From positions 1 through 37,139 of the forward strand of contig JBEKLJ010000004.1 in assembly GCA_050010255.1 (NCBI GenBank): a DNA stretch of 37,139 nucleotides, read 5' to 3'. The notes below the pieces were generated by a model. That model searched no databases. It was given only the letters and a program-made list of their open reading frames with translations, and was not told the DNA's origin. Below, in pieces: positions 16,023-23,003 of this stretch. Both the position numbers and the translations under genes were made by a program. The stretch is from JBEKLJ01 sp050010255. GTDB taxonomy: Bacteria; Acidobacteriota; Terriglobia; Bryobacterales; Bryobacteraceae. Numbering within the stretch: position 1 is the stretch's first letter; each line of letters begins with the position of its first letter.

Positions 16023-17012
16023 TCAGCAGGCGGTATACAGCCCCATGCGCTGCTTGACGGTCTCGACGGTGGCGTTGGCGATGGGGGTGACGCGCTCGGC
16101 GCCTTCGCGCAAGACACGGTCCACGTAGCCCGGCTCGGCGGCGATCGCCTGATAACGCTTCTGCAAGGGCTCCACCCGGCTGACGACCATCTCGGCCACC
16201 TGCTTCTTCAGCTCCCCGTAACGCATGCCGCTGAAGTGATCGCGCAGCTCCTCGGGCGTCCACTCGCTGAAGGCCTGATAGATGTTGAGCAGGTTCTCGA
16301 CGCCGGGGCTTAAGACCGCGAAATCGACCGCGGGGGCCGAGTCCGTGGTGGCGCGCATGATCTTCTTGCGGATGACGGAGGGCGGGTCGAGCAGGGCGAT
16401 GGCGTGGCCCGTGCCGGGCTCGGACTTGCTCATCTTCTTGGTCGGGTCGTCCAGGCCCATGATGCGCGCGCCGACAGCGGGCAGCTTCGTCTCGGGGACC
16501 ACGAAGGTCTCGCCGTAGAGGGAGTTGAAGCGCTGGGCCACGTCGCGCGTGAGCTCGAGATGCTGCGACTGGTCCTCGCCGACGGGGACGATGGCGGCGT
16601 TGTAGAGCAGGATGTCGGCCGCCATGAGCACCGGGTACTGCAAGAGTCCGTCGCCCACGGTCTCTTGCTCGGCGGCCTTGACCTTGTACTGGGTCATGCG
16701 TTGCAGCCAGCCGACGGGGGTGACGCAGGTGAGCATCCAGGCCAGCTCGGCGTGCGCCGGCACGGAGGACTGCACGATAATGGCGGTCTGCCTCGGGTCG
16801 ATGCCGGCGGCCAGATAGAGCGCGGCCAGCTCGACGATCTTGGCGCGCAGCTCGGAGGGGTCCTGGTAAAGCGTGACGGCGTGCAGGTCCACGATGCAGA
16901 AGATGGCCTGGTAGTCATACTGGATCTTGACCCAGTTCTGGAGCGCGCCGAGATAGTTGCCGATGTGCAGGTCGCCGGACGGCTGCATTCCGGAGAAGAC
17001 TCGTGGTTTCAT
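16023..17012 (-). CDS. trpS: tryptophanyl-tRNA synthetase
   Basis: A class I aminoacyl-tRNA synthetase charging tRNA-Trp, 329 residues, the usual bacterial length. The HIGH-type motif is HIGN (16-19) inside GMQPSGDLHIGNYLGA, and KMSKS is at 193-197. Other TrpS landmarks are CIVDLHAVT, GDGLLQYPVLMAADILLY and VGEDQSQHLELTRD. The start ATG fits the family N-terminus MKPRVFSGMQPSG; no clear Shine-Dalgarno is visible. It is divergent from the rlmD-like gene across a 74-base spacer and is followed immediately by the MFS gene. Confidence 0.97.
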   Translation of the reverse strand: MKPRVFSGMQPSGDLHIGNYLGALQNWVKIQYDYQAIFCIVDLHAVTLYQDPSELRAKIVELAALYLAAGIDPRQTAIIVQSSVPAHAELAWMLTCVTPVGWLQRMTQYKVKAAEQETVGDGLLQYPVLMAADILLYNAAIVPVGEDQSQHLELTRDVAQRFNSLYGETFVVPETKLPAVGARIMGLDDPTKKMSKSEPGTGHAIALLDPPSVIRKKIMRATTDSAPAVDFAVLSPGVENLLNIYQAFSEWTPEELRDHFSGMRYGELKKQVAEMVVSRVEPLQKRYQAIAAEPGYVDRVLREGAERVTPIANATVETVKQRMGLYTAC

Positions 17013-17086
17013 GCTAGTTAGGGCGCTGACCGCGGGGCATCCGGCCTCGGGCCGGGGGACCGCACGTCAAAGAACCATCCTACGAG

Positions 17087-18301
17087 ATGAACGGCACTGA
17101 CACAAACGCAAACCCGCTGCTGACGATCGAGAAGCTCGTCTACGGCGGGCAGGGACTGGCGCGGCAGGAGGGGAGGGTCGTGCTGGTGCCGTTCGTGCTG
17201 CCGGGCGAGGTGGCGGAGGTCGCCATCGAAAGCCAGCGGCGGGGCGTGCTGGAGGCGCGGCTGCGCGGCGTCGTGACGCCGGCGGCGGGGCGCACGGAGC
17301 CGGCCTGCCCGTTCTACCAGCGCTGCGGCGGGTGCCAGTACCAGCACGCCGAGTACGCCCTCGAGCTCGAGCAGAAGCACCAGATCCTGCGCGAGGTGTT
17401 GCGGCGCGTGGGCAAAATCGAGGCGCCGGAAGAGATCGCGGTTATCTCGGGCGAGCCCTGGGGCTACCGCAACCGCACGCAGTTCCACCTGGCCAACGGC
17501 GAGCTGGGCTACTTCGGGTTCGGCACGCATCACCTGGTGCCGGTGGACCGCTGCCCGATCTCGTCGCCCCGGATCAACGAAACGCTGGGGGTGCTGCGCG
17601 ACATGGCGGGGGAGCGGCGCTTCCCGCGATTCGTCCGGTCGATCGAAGTGTTCACGAACGAGACGGACGTGCAGGTGAACGTCACGGAGACCGGGCAGCC
17701 GGTTTCGAAGCGATTCTTCGAGTGGTGCGCCGAGCGGATCACCGGTTACGCGGCGGACGCGATCGAGTACGCGGTGGCAGGCGATCTTTACCGCGTGCGG
17801 CACCGGTCGTTCTTCCAGGTGAACCGCTTCCTGGCGGAGGGGCTGGCGCGGGCGGCGCTGGAAGGGGCGGAGGGCGAGGTTGCCTTGGATCTCTACGCCG
17901 GCGTGGGGCTGTTCTCACTGCCGCTGGCGCGGCGGTTTGCGGACCTGACGGCGGTGGAGTCGAGCGGGAGCGCCGCGGGCGACCTGGAGTTCAACGCCGC
18001 CAGGGCGGGGGTGAAGCTCTCGGTGCGACGCCAGCCCGCCGAGGCGTACCTAGACGAGCTGGACCGAACGCCGGACTTCGTCCTGGCCGATCCTCCGCGC
18101 GCGGGACTGGGCAAGCTGGTGGTGCAGCGCCTTCTGCGGCTGAAGCCGCCGCGGCTGACGGTGGTGGCCTGCGACCCGGCGACGCTGGCGCGCGACCTGG
18201 CGCTGCTCCTCGTCGGGGGGTACCGGCTGGAGGGGCTGACGCTGGTGGACCTGTTCCCGCGAACGTTCCACATCGAGACCATCGCCAGGCTGCGGGTTTA
18301 A
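17087..18301 (+). CDS. rlmD: RlmD/RumA-type 23S rRNA (uracil-C5)-methyltransferase
   Basis: A 404-residue SAM-dependent RNA methyltransferase. An N-terminal TRAM-like domain (IEKLVYGGQGLARQEGRVV) is followed by the iron-sulfur cysteines C74, C80 and C83 (CPFYQRCGGC) with the fourth in DRCPISSP. The SAM motif is DLYAGVGLFSLPLA, then ADPPRAGLG, and the catalytic cysteine is Cys362 in VACDPATLARD. RlmD makes m5U1939 in E. coli 23S rRNA; the paralogue RlmCD modifies two sites, and the exact site here is not decided by sequence. Its TAA stop begins the TAAGAT box ahead of the acetyltransferase. Confidence 0.88.
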   Translation: MNGTDTNANPLLTIEKLVYGGQGLARQEGRVVLVPFVLPGEVAEVAIESQRRGVLEARLRGVVTPAAGRTEPACPFYQRCGGCQYQHAEYALELEQKHQILREVLRRVGKIEAPEEIAVISGEPWGYRNRTQFHLANGELGYFGFGTHHLVPVDRCPISSPRINETLGVLRDMAGERRFPRFVRSIEVFTNETDVQVNVTETGQPVSKRFFEWCAERITGYAADAIEYAVAGDLYRVRHRSFFQVNRFLAEGLARAALEGAEGEVALDLYAGVGLFSLPLARRFADLTAVESSGSAAGDLEFNAARAGVKLSVRRQPAEAYLDELDRTPDFVLADPPRAGLGKLVVQRLLRLKPPRLTVVACDPATLARDLALLLVGGYRLEGLTLVDLFPRTFHIETIARLRV

Positions 18302-18304
18302 GAT
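18299..18304 (+). promoter_or_regulatory. TANNNT box (TAAGAT) for the acetyltransferase
   Basis: TAAGAT lies exactly 6 bases before the ATG at 18311; its TAA is also the stop codon of the preceding methyltransferase gene. No Shine-Dalgarno is present in the 9-base intergenic spacer. Confidence 0.5.
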
Positions 18305-18310
18305 TGCACT

Positions 18311-18829
18311 ATGGTCGCCCGGCCGGCTGCGCTCGCCGATTGCGAGGTCATCTCCCGCATTTACAACCAAGGGATCGAGGACCGCGTAGCGACGTTCGAG
18401 ACCGAACCGCGGTCGGCCGGGGACATCCAGGCCTGGTTGGATGGCGTTCACCCGGTTGTGGTCGTGGAAGATGCCGGCGAGGTGATCGCGTTCGCCTCCA
18501 GCCGGCCCTACAGCGCCCGGGAGTGCTACCGGGGGATCGCGGACGTCTCGGTCTACGTGGCGCGGAGCGCGCGGGGGCGGGGCGCCGGGCGGCTGACCTT
18601 GGCCGCGCTGATCGAGGCGGCCGAGAAGGCCGGCTACTGGAAGCTGCTGTCGCGGATCTTCGTGGAGAACGCCACCAGCCGGGCGCTCTGCCAGTCGCTG
18701 GGCTTCCGCGAGGTGGGCGTTTACGAGAAGCACGGGCGCCTGGACGGGGAATGGCGGGATTGCGTGATTGTGGAGCGGCTGATCCCGGCCAACCTGGGGC
18801 GGGGACCGGAGACTATCCCCGGAGCATAG
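18311..18829 (+). CDS. GNAT N-acetyltransferase, ArsN1/phosphinothricin-acetyltransferase type
   Basis: A 172-residue GNAT protein of the PAT (phosphinothricin acetyltransferase) branch. The segments ISRIYNQGIEDRVATFETEP, VYVARSARGRGAG (acetyl-CoA pyrophosphate loop) and FVENATSRALCQSLGF are strongly family-like. The closest group I recall is the arsinothricin-resistance acetyltransferase ArsN1 family A. The likely reaction is N-acetylation of a glutamate-like antimetabolite using acetyl-CoA. No other arsenic gene is nearby, so the real substrate is uncertain. It begins 9 bases after the rlmD stop. Confidence 0.82.
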   Translation: MVARPAALADCEVISRIYNQGIEDRVATFETEPRSAGDIQAWLDGVHPVVVVEDAGEVIAFASSRPYSARECYRGIADVSVYVARSARGRGAGRLTLAALIEAAEKAGYWKLLSRIFVENATSRALCQSLGFREVGVYEKHGRLDGEWRDCVIVERLIPANLGRGPETIPGA

Positions 18830-18851
18830 TAGGGGGTCCCGCGCCCGGGTG

Positions 18852-18857
18852 TACAAT
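18852..18857 (+). promoter_or_regulatory. candidate -10 box TACAAT upstream of the GT2 gene
   Basis: TACAAT stands 40 bases before the ATG at 18898, which would give a leader of about 33 bases containing GGCGGAAG as a modest ribosome binding site. No convincing -35 is visible in the GC-rich sequence before it. Confidence 0.35.
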
Positions 18858-18897
18858 TAAAGCCCGGCCCGTTTCAGCGGCCCATGGCGGAAGCCGT

Positions 18898-20508
18898 ATG
18901 CCGTTCGCGTTCAGCCCCGCGCTATTGCTGACCCTGAGCGCCTTCCAGCAGATCAAGCGCGCCCTCCTGGACGACACCTTCGCCGGAATCTATCAACTGG
19001 AGTGGTTTGACTGGGCGATCCTGATCCCGTACTTCGTCCTGCTCGGCATCCTTTCGATTTACGGCGTGTACCGGTACGAGGTCATCCGGATGTACTTCAA
19101 GCACCGCAAGAAGCTTTCGAAGGAGGCCCCGGCGCGCTTCGAAAAGCTTCCACGGGTGACGGTCCAGTTGCCGCTGTACAACGAGCGCTACGTGGTGGAG
19201 CGTCTGCTCGGAGAAGTCCTCAAAATTCAATACCCCAGGGAGCTCCTTCAGATCCAGGTGCTGGACGACTCGACGGACGAGACCGCGCCCTTCACCGAGC
19301 GGCTGGTCGCGCAGTATCAGGCCGAGGGCTACCCGATCGAGTACCACCACCGCGGGAACCGCGAGGGTTTCAAGGCCGGCGCGCTCCAGGAAGGGCTGAA
19401 GACGGCCACTGGCGAGCTGATTGCGGTCTTCGACGCGGACTTCCTTCCGCCGTCGGACTTCCTGACGCGGACGGTGGACTTCTTCACCGACGCGAAGGTG
19501 GGAGTAGTGCAGACGCGCTGGAGTTACGTGAACCGCGACTTCAACGTGCTGACCGAGGTGCAGGCGGTGCTGCTGGACGGACACTTCGTGCTGGAGCACG
19601 GGGCGCGCTGCGGCCGGGGGCTGTTCTTCAACTTCAACGGCACGGCGGGGATCCTGCGGCGGGAGACGATCCTGGACGCGGGCGGGTGGCAGCATGACAC
19701 ACTGACCGAGGACTGCGATCTGAGCTACCGCGCCCAGCTCAAGGGCTGGAAGTTCGTCTACCTGCCGGGGCTGGACTGCCCGTCGGAGCTGCCGGTAGAG
19801 ATGTACGCCTTCCAGGTTCAGCAATCGCGCTGGGCGAAGGGGCTGACGCAGGTGGCGCGCAAGCTGCTGCCGGCGATCCTGCGCGCCAAGGTACCCTGGC
19901 GGGTGAAGCTCGAGGCGGCCTTCCACCTGACGCCGAACATCAGCTACCCCATGATGATGGTGGTCTCAGCGCTGATGCTGCCGGTGATGATCGTGCGGTT
20001 CTACATGGGCTGGTTCCAGATGGTGTTCCTGGACCTGCCGCTGATCGTGGCCTCGTTCTGGTCGATCTCGGCGTTTTACGTGATTGCCCAGCGGGAGCTG
20101 TTTCCGCGCAACTGGAAGCGAACGGTGTTCCTGCTGCCGGCGCTGCTGGCGGTGGGGGTGGGGCTGACGGTGATCAACACGCGGGCGGTGCTGGAGGCGT
20201 TGCTGGGCGTCCGGACGGGATTCGTGCGGACGCCGAAGTACGCGGTCGAGAAGGGCCGCGAGCGGCTGCGGACCGTGAACTACCGGCGGCGGAGCGGCCT
20301 GTTGCCGTTCATCGAGATCGCCATCGGCACCTACTTCCTGCTGATGTGCGGGTTCGCGATCGATGTCAACAACTTCTTCTGCCTGCCGTTCTTGGTGCTG
20401 TTTGTGGCGGGTTACTATTGGGCCGGCTTCGCCGCGCTGGTCCAGGAATTCCGCGATCGCGTGGCCTACCGGCGGCGGCAGGTGGCGCTGGAAGCCACTG
20501 CCCAGTAG
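18898..20508 (+). CDS. processive family 2 glycosyltransferase (cellulose/mannan synthase-like)
   Basis: A 536-residue membrane glycosyltransferase. An N-terminal membrane helix (about 37-60) precedes the catalytic GT-A domain with RVTVQLPLYNER, LDDSTDE, DAD (179-181), TED (catalytic Asp272) and QQSRW (308-312), the D,D,D,QxxRW set of processive synthases. Four or more C-terminal membrane helices follow (from about 345). It resembles glucomannan/CslA-like and ceramide-glucosyltransferase-like GT2 enzymes, so it likely polymerises a beta-linked hexose and may export it. The frame is open far upstream through the preceding genes, but only from 18898 does it look like the family. No PilZ domain is seen. 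Confidence 0.88.
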   Translation: MPFAFSPALLLTLSAFQQIKRALLDDTFAGIYQLEWFDWAILIPYFVLLGILSIYGVYRYEVIRMYFKHRKKLSKEAPARFEKLPRVTVQLPLYNERYVVERLLGEVLKIQYPRELLQIQVLDDSTDETAPFTERLVAQYQAEGYPIEYHHRGNREGFKAGALQEGLKTATGELIAVFDADFLPPSDFLTRTVDFFTDAKVGVVQTRWSYVNRDFNVLTEVQAVLLDGHFVLEHGARCGRGLFFNFNGTAGILRRETILDAGGWQHDTLTEDCDLSYRAQLKGWKFVYLPGLDCPSELPVEMYAFQVQQSRWAKGLTQVARKLLPAILRAKVPWRVKLEAAFHLTPNISYPMMMVVSALMLPVMIVRFYMGWFQMVFLDLPLIVASFWSISAFYVIAQRELFPRNWKRTVFLLPALLAVGVGLTVINTRAVLEALLGVRTGFVRTPKYAVEKGRERLRTVNYRRRSGLLPFIEIAIGTYFLLMCGFAIDVNNFFCLPFLVLFVAGYYWAGFAALVQEFRDRVAYRRRQVALEATAQ

Positions 20509-20570
20509 ACGACCCGGAGCTGTAAATCCCGCTGATCCTGTCGCTTTGGCTAGTGCATGACCATGGTAAT

Positions 20571-20584
20571 ATGACTATAGTCAT
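20571..20584 (+). promoter_or_regulatory. palindromic operator of the toxin-antitoxin operon
   Basis: ATGACTATAGTCAT is a perfect 14-bp palindrome overlapping the antitoxin start codon at 20583. An 8-bp palindrome ACCATGGT lies at 20560-20567, and a TAATAT -10-like box at 20567-20572 sits between them. Phd/YefM antitoxins bind such sites to repress their own operon. The position over the promoter and start supports that role here. Confidence 0.65.
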
Positions 20585-20816
20585 GACAAAGCGAATCGCC
20601 GCCGGAGAGTTCAAGGCCAAGTGCCTCGGCCTGCTGGATGAGGTCAACGAACGGAGAATGCGAATCATCGTGACCAAGCGCGGTAAGCCCGTGGCGAAAG
20701 TCGTGCCGATCAACCGGGATTTGGACGCCGGGCTGTTTGGGAAGATGAAGGGCACGGTTAAGATTCTGGGCGACATCGTGGAGCCGACGGGCGAGATCTG
20801 GGATGCCGAACGATAA
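20583..20816 (+). CDS. Phd/YefM-family antitoxin
   Basis: A 77-residue antitoxin. The N-terminal DNA-binding fold is recognisable in IAAGEFKAKCLGLLDEV followed by RIIVTKRGKPVAKVVPI, the classic Phd/YefM signature. The C-terminal tail (KILGDIVEPTGEIWDAE) should wrap the toxin. In-frame ATGs also exist at 20553 and 20571; I prefer 20583 because the sequence before it is the operator palindrome and adds no family-like residues. No Shine-Dalgarno is seen, so the mRNA may be nearly leaderless. It overlaps the toxin gene by 14 bases, the usual coupled arrangement. Confidence 0.88.
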   Translation: MTKRIAAGEFKAKCLGLLDEVNERRMRIIVTKRGKPVAKVVPINRDLDAGLFGKMKGTVKILGDIVEPTGEIWDAER

Positions 20817-21237
20817 CGGTCCCGACCCCCTGCTTCTAGACACCCACTGCTGGGTCTGGCTGAACACGGACGAACCGCGGCGCCTGGGCCAGCAGGCGCG
20901 TGCTGTAATTCGGGAAGCGGCCTCCCAAGACATGTTGCTGGTCTCCGTGATCTCGGTGTGGGAAGTCGCAATGCTCGAAGCGAAGGGCCGCCTGCGGATG
21001 AGCGGCTCTTGCGAGGTTTGGGTGCGTGAAGCGCTCGACCTGCCGGGGCTACGCCTTGCACCGCTCACTCCCGAGATCGCGATCGACAGCACGCGGCTGC
21101 CGGGTGAGATGCGCGGCGATCCCGCTGACCGGATCCTGGTGGCTACGGCCCGCCGCCTGGGGGCGCGGCTGATGACAGCCGATCGCCGCCTGCTGGACTA
21201 CGGGGCAAGGCAGCGCTTCAAGGTTATTCACCCCTGA
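20803..21237 (+). CDS. vapC: VapC-type PIN-domain toxin
   Basis: A 144-residue PIN-domain ribonuclease, presumably cutting tRNA or rRNA when freed from its antitoxin. The acidic metal-binding residues are all present: Asp13 in LLLDTHCWVW, Glu54 in VWEVAML, Asp106/Asp109 in GDPADRILVA and Asp127 in LMTADRRLL. The start at 20803 lies inside the antitoxin gene. Since the catalytic set is intact, the toxin should be functional. The pair sits between the GT2 gene and the convergent epsI/exosortase genes and has no transposase nearby. Pairing a Phd-type antitoxin with a VapC toxin is common. Confidence 0.9.
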   Translation: MPNDNGPDPLLLDTHCWVWLNTDEPRRLGQQARAVIREAASQDMLLVSVISVWEVAMLEAKGRLRMSGSCEVWVREALDLPGLRLAPLTPEIAIDSTRLPGEMRGDPADRILVATARRLGARLMTADRRLLDYGARQRFKVIHP

Positions 21238-21295
21238 ATCTGGTCCGAGCGCTCGACGCGCGGCTTGCACCACCCGTGGGGTCGAAAGCTGCGCC

Positions 21296-21970
21296 TTATG
21301 ACGGCAGGAAATCCCGCAGGGCGGAGAAGAACGCCTGGACGAAATCACGGGCGGTCTCGGTGGAGCGTTGGACGTCGTTGCCGGCGACGGGCACGACCAC
21401 GCGGATGAGCGCGGTGTCAGTGCGGTTGTAGCGGATGGCGTCGGCCACCAAATAGAACTTGGCGGAATACTCGCTGGCGATGACGCGCTCGCGCGACTGG
21501 TACCAGTAGAGGACCACGCTGCGTTCCTCGCCCTTCGAGACTACATAGCGGTTGACTCGAATCGGCGCGGCGCGGCCGGCGATCGGAATCTCGAGCACAT
21601 CCGACTGGGAGGGCGCCCAGCCCGAGCCCGGCAGGCAATTCTTGGGCGAGTGCGGGGCCTGGCCGGTGCGCTGCGATTGGAAGTAGGCGACAAACAGACT
21701 GGCGCCGCGCTTGCGAACGGGGTCGTAATAAGTGCGGGTCAGAAGGTCGTCGGCCCGCAGGACCTCCGCGACCTCCTGCTCGACCACACCCTCGCGGTAC
21801 ATACTCCAGCCGCCGACCTCGGTGGGGAACTCCGCCAGCGGCCGCCGCAACGGCACGGTCTCGCGCCGGGAGACGGCGAACGAGCCGAGCAGTTGGGCGG
21901 CCAGCACCAGCGTGAGAACGCGCGCGTGCGTGCTCTTCAGGAAGCCGAACCTGCCCTTGCTCCCGGGCAT
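21296..21970 (-). CDS. EpsI-family exosortase-associated protein
   Basis: A 224-residue protein with an N-terminal membrane anchor (about 18-33) and a periplasmic domain. GGWSMYREGVVEQEVAEVLRAD and APHSPKNCLPGSGW are the family signatures; the latter holds a conserved His and Cys. EpsI proteins occur beside or fused to exosortases and are linked to exopolysaccharide or PEP-CTERM export; their biochemical role is not settled. The start overlaps the exosortase stop by one base (TGATG), so translation is coupled. It converges on the vapC gene with a 58-base gap. Confidence 0.9.
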   Translation of the reverse strand: MPGSKGRFGFLKSTHARVLTLVLAAQLLGSFAVSRRETVPLRRPLAEFPTEVGGWSMYREGVVEQEVAEVLRADDLLTRTYYDPVRKRGASLFVAYFQSQRTGQAPHSPKNCLPGSGWAPSQSDVLEIPIAGRAAPIRVNRYVVSKGEERSVVLYWYQSRERVIASEYSAKFYLVADAIRYNRTDTALIRVVVPVAGNDVQRSTETARDFVQAFFSALRDFLPS

Positions 21971-22869
21971 CAGACGGCCTCCCGCTTGCGCGCGCAGACG
22001 AAACGGTAGACCCGGTTAACCAGGAAGTGCGTGAACATGAGCAGCGCCAGACCGACCATGAAGATCACCCAGCCGGAGGCGGCGTGGAAGACGCCCTCGG
22101 CCAGCTCGGGGTTGGCCTCGCTGAGCAAACCCGTCACGGTGACCCGGCTGGCGTTGGCGACGAGCGCGATCGGGACGGCGGCCAGGAGCAGCACCCAGCG
22201 CATCCAAACCTTCTTGTCGAACAGATAGGCGTAGACCAGCGAGAGGAACGAGAGTGTCAGCAGCGAGCGAATGCCACTGCACGCCTCGACCACGGAAAGC
22301 TGCTGGCTTGCCAGCTCGAGAATGTTGCCCTCCCGGAGAACCGGCACGCCCAGCAGCGAGAGCGTGGCTTCGGCGATGCTGCTGGCCAGCAGTTGCAGCC
22401 GAAAGGTGACCTGGTTGTAGACGATGGCCGGAATCGGGACCATGAAGCACAGCAGGAAGAGCGGGAAGGCCAGGATACGGAGAATCGGCCGGCCACCCAG
22501 CAAAAGCACCACGCCGACCAGGGAGACGATGAACGCCGTGCGCTGGAGGAACAGTTCGGCGCCGAGCGCGGCTACGTACAACTGCGCGGCGCCCCAGGCG
22601 AGGATGAGCAGGCCCCACCAGCTCGGCGCGGGCAGGGTCTCGAGCAACTCCCGCCGCCGCTGCCAGGCGATGTAGCCCGCCACGAGTGGCACAAAGAAGC
22701 CGTGTCCCATGTCGTCGTCGTGGGCCCACTGGCCGGCCAAGCGGTACAGGACCGGGCCGTAGCAGGCGATCAGGAGCAGGGCGAACCAGACCACGGCTGT
22801 CCAGGGAAACGATCGCAGGGCCTGTTGAGAGGGCAGCTCTTCGGGGGCGGTGGGAGTCCCGGCAGACAT
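21970..22869 (-). CDS. exosortase (transmembrane transpeptidase)
   Basis: A 299-residue protein with about eight membrane helices. The catalytic triad of the exosortase/archaeosortase family is in place: Cys197 in EACSGIRSLL, Arg242 in NASRVTVTG and His262 in FHAASGW. The early loop WAHDDDMGHGFFVPLVAGYI is also typical. It processes proteins carrying a PEP-CTERM-type C-terminal signal; I found no such substrate in the window. The ATG at 22869 is preferred over the longer frame to 23184, which is proline/arginine-rich and crosses the divergent promoter. First gene of the exosortase-epsI pair. Confidence 0.93.
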   Translation of the reverse strand: MSAGTPTAPEELPSQQALRSFPWTAVVWFALLLIACYGPVLYRLAGQWAHDDDMGHGFFVPLVAGYIAWQRRRELLETLPAPSWWGLLILAWGAAQLYVAALGAELFLQRTAFIVSLVGVVLLLGGRPILRILAFPLFLLCFMVPIPAIVYNQVTFRLQLLASSIAEATLSLLGVPVLREGNILELASQQLSVVEACSGIRSLLTLSFLSLVYAYLFDKKVWMRWVLLLAAVPIALVANASRVTVTGLLSEANPELAEGVFHAASGWVIFMVGLALLMFTHFLVNRVYRFVCARKREAV

Positions 22870-22974
22870 TGGCACAACCAGTAGAGCATAACGCTCACGG
22901 GGCAGGCAATGCCTCACGCGTGGGGGACGCTTTTGGGCAGCGGAGCCGGTCATCGGTCTGGGGCAGCGGGGTTC

Positions 22975-22997
22975 CGGAGCAGTCGCTCCGCTACAAT
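22975..22997 (+). promoter_or_regulatory. inverted repeat plus TACAAT -10 box before the S55 peptidase gene
   Basis: CGGAGC-AGTC-GCTCCG (22975-22990) is a 6-bp inverted repeat directly followed by TACAAT (22992-22997), which ends 6 bases before the GTG at 23004. No Shine-Dalgarno is present. The repeat occupies the spacer region of the presumed promoter, where a repressor or activator could act (inference). Confidence 0.5.
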
Positions 22998-23003
22998 GAG
23001 AAT

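Noticed and set aside
17332..20508. 1058-residue plus-strand frame that would fuse a new N-terminus to the GT2
   Set aside because: Its first ~520 residues are the +2 shadow of the rlmD-like and acetyltransferase genes; only the part from 18898 is protein-like.
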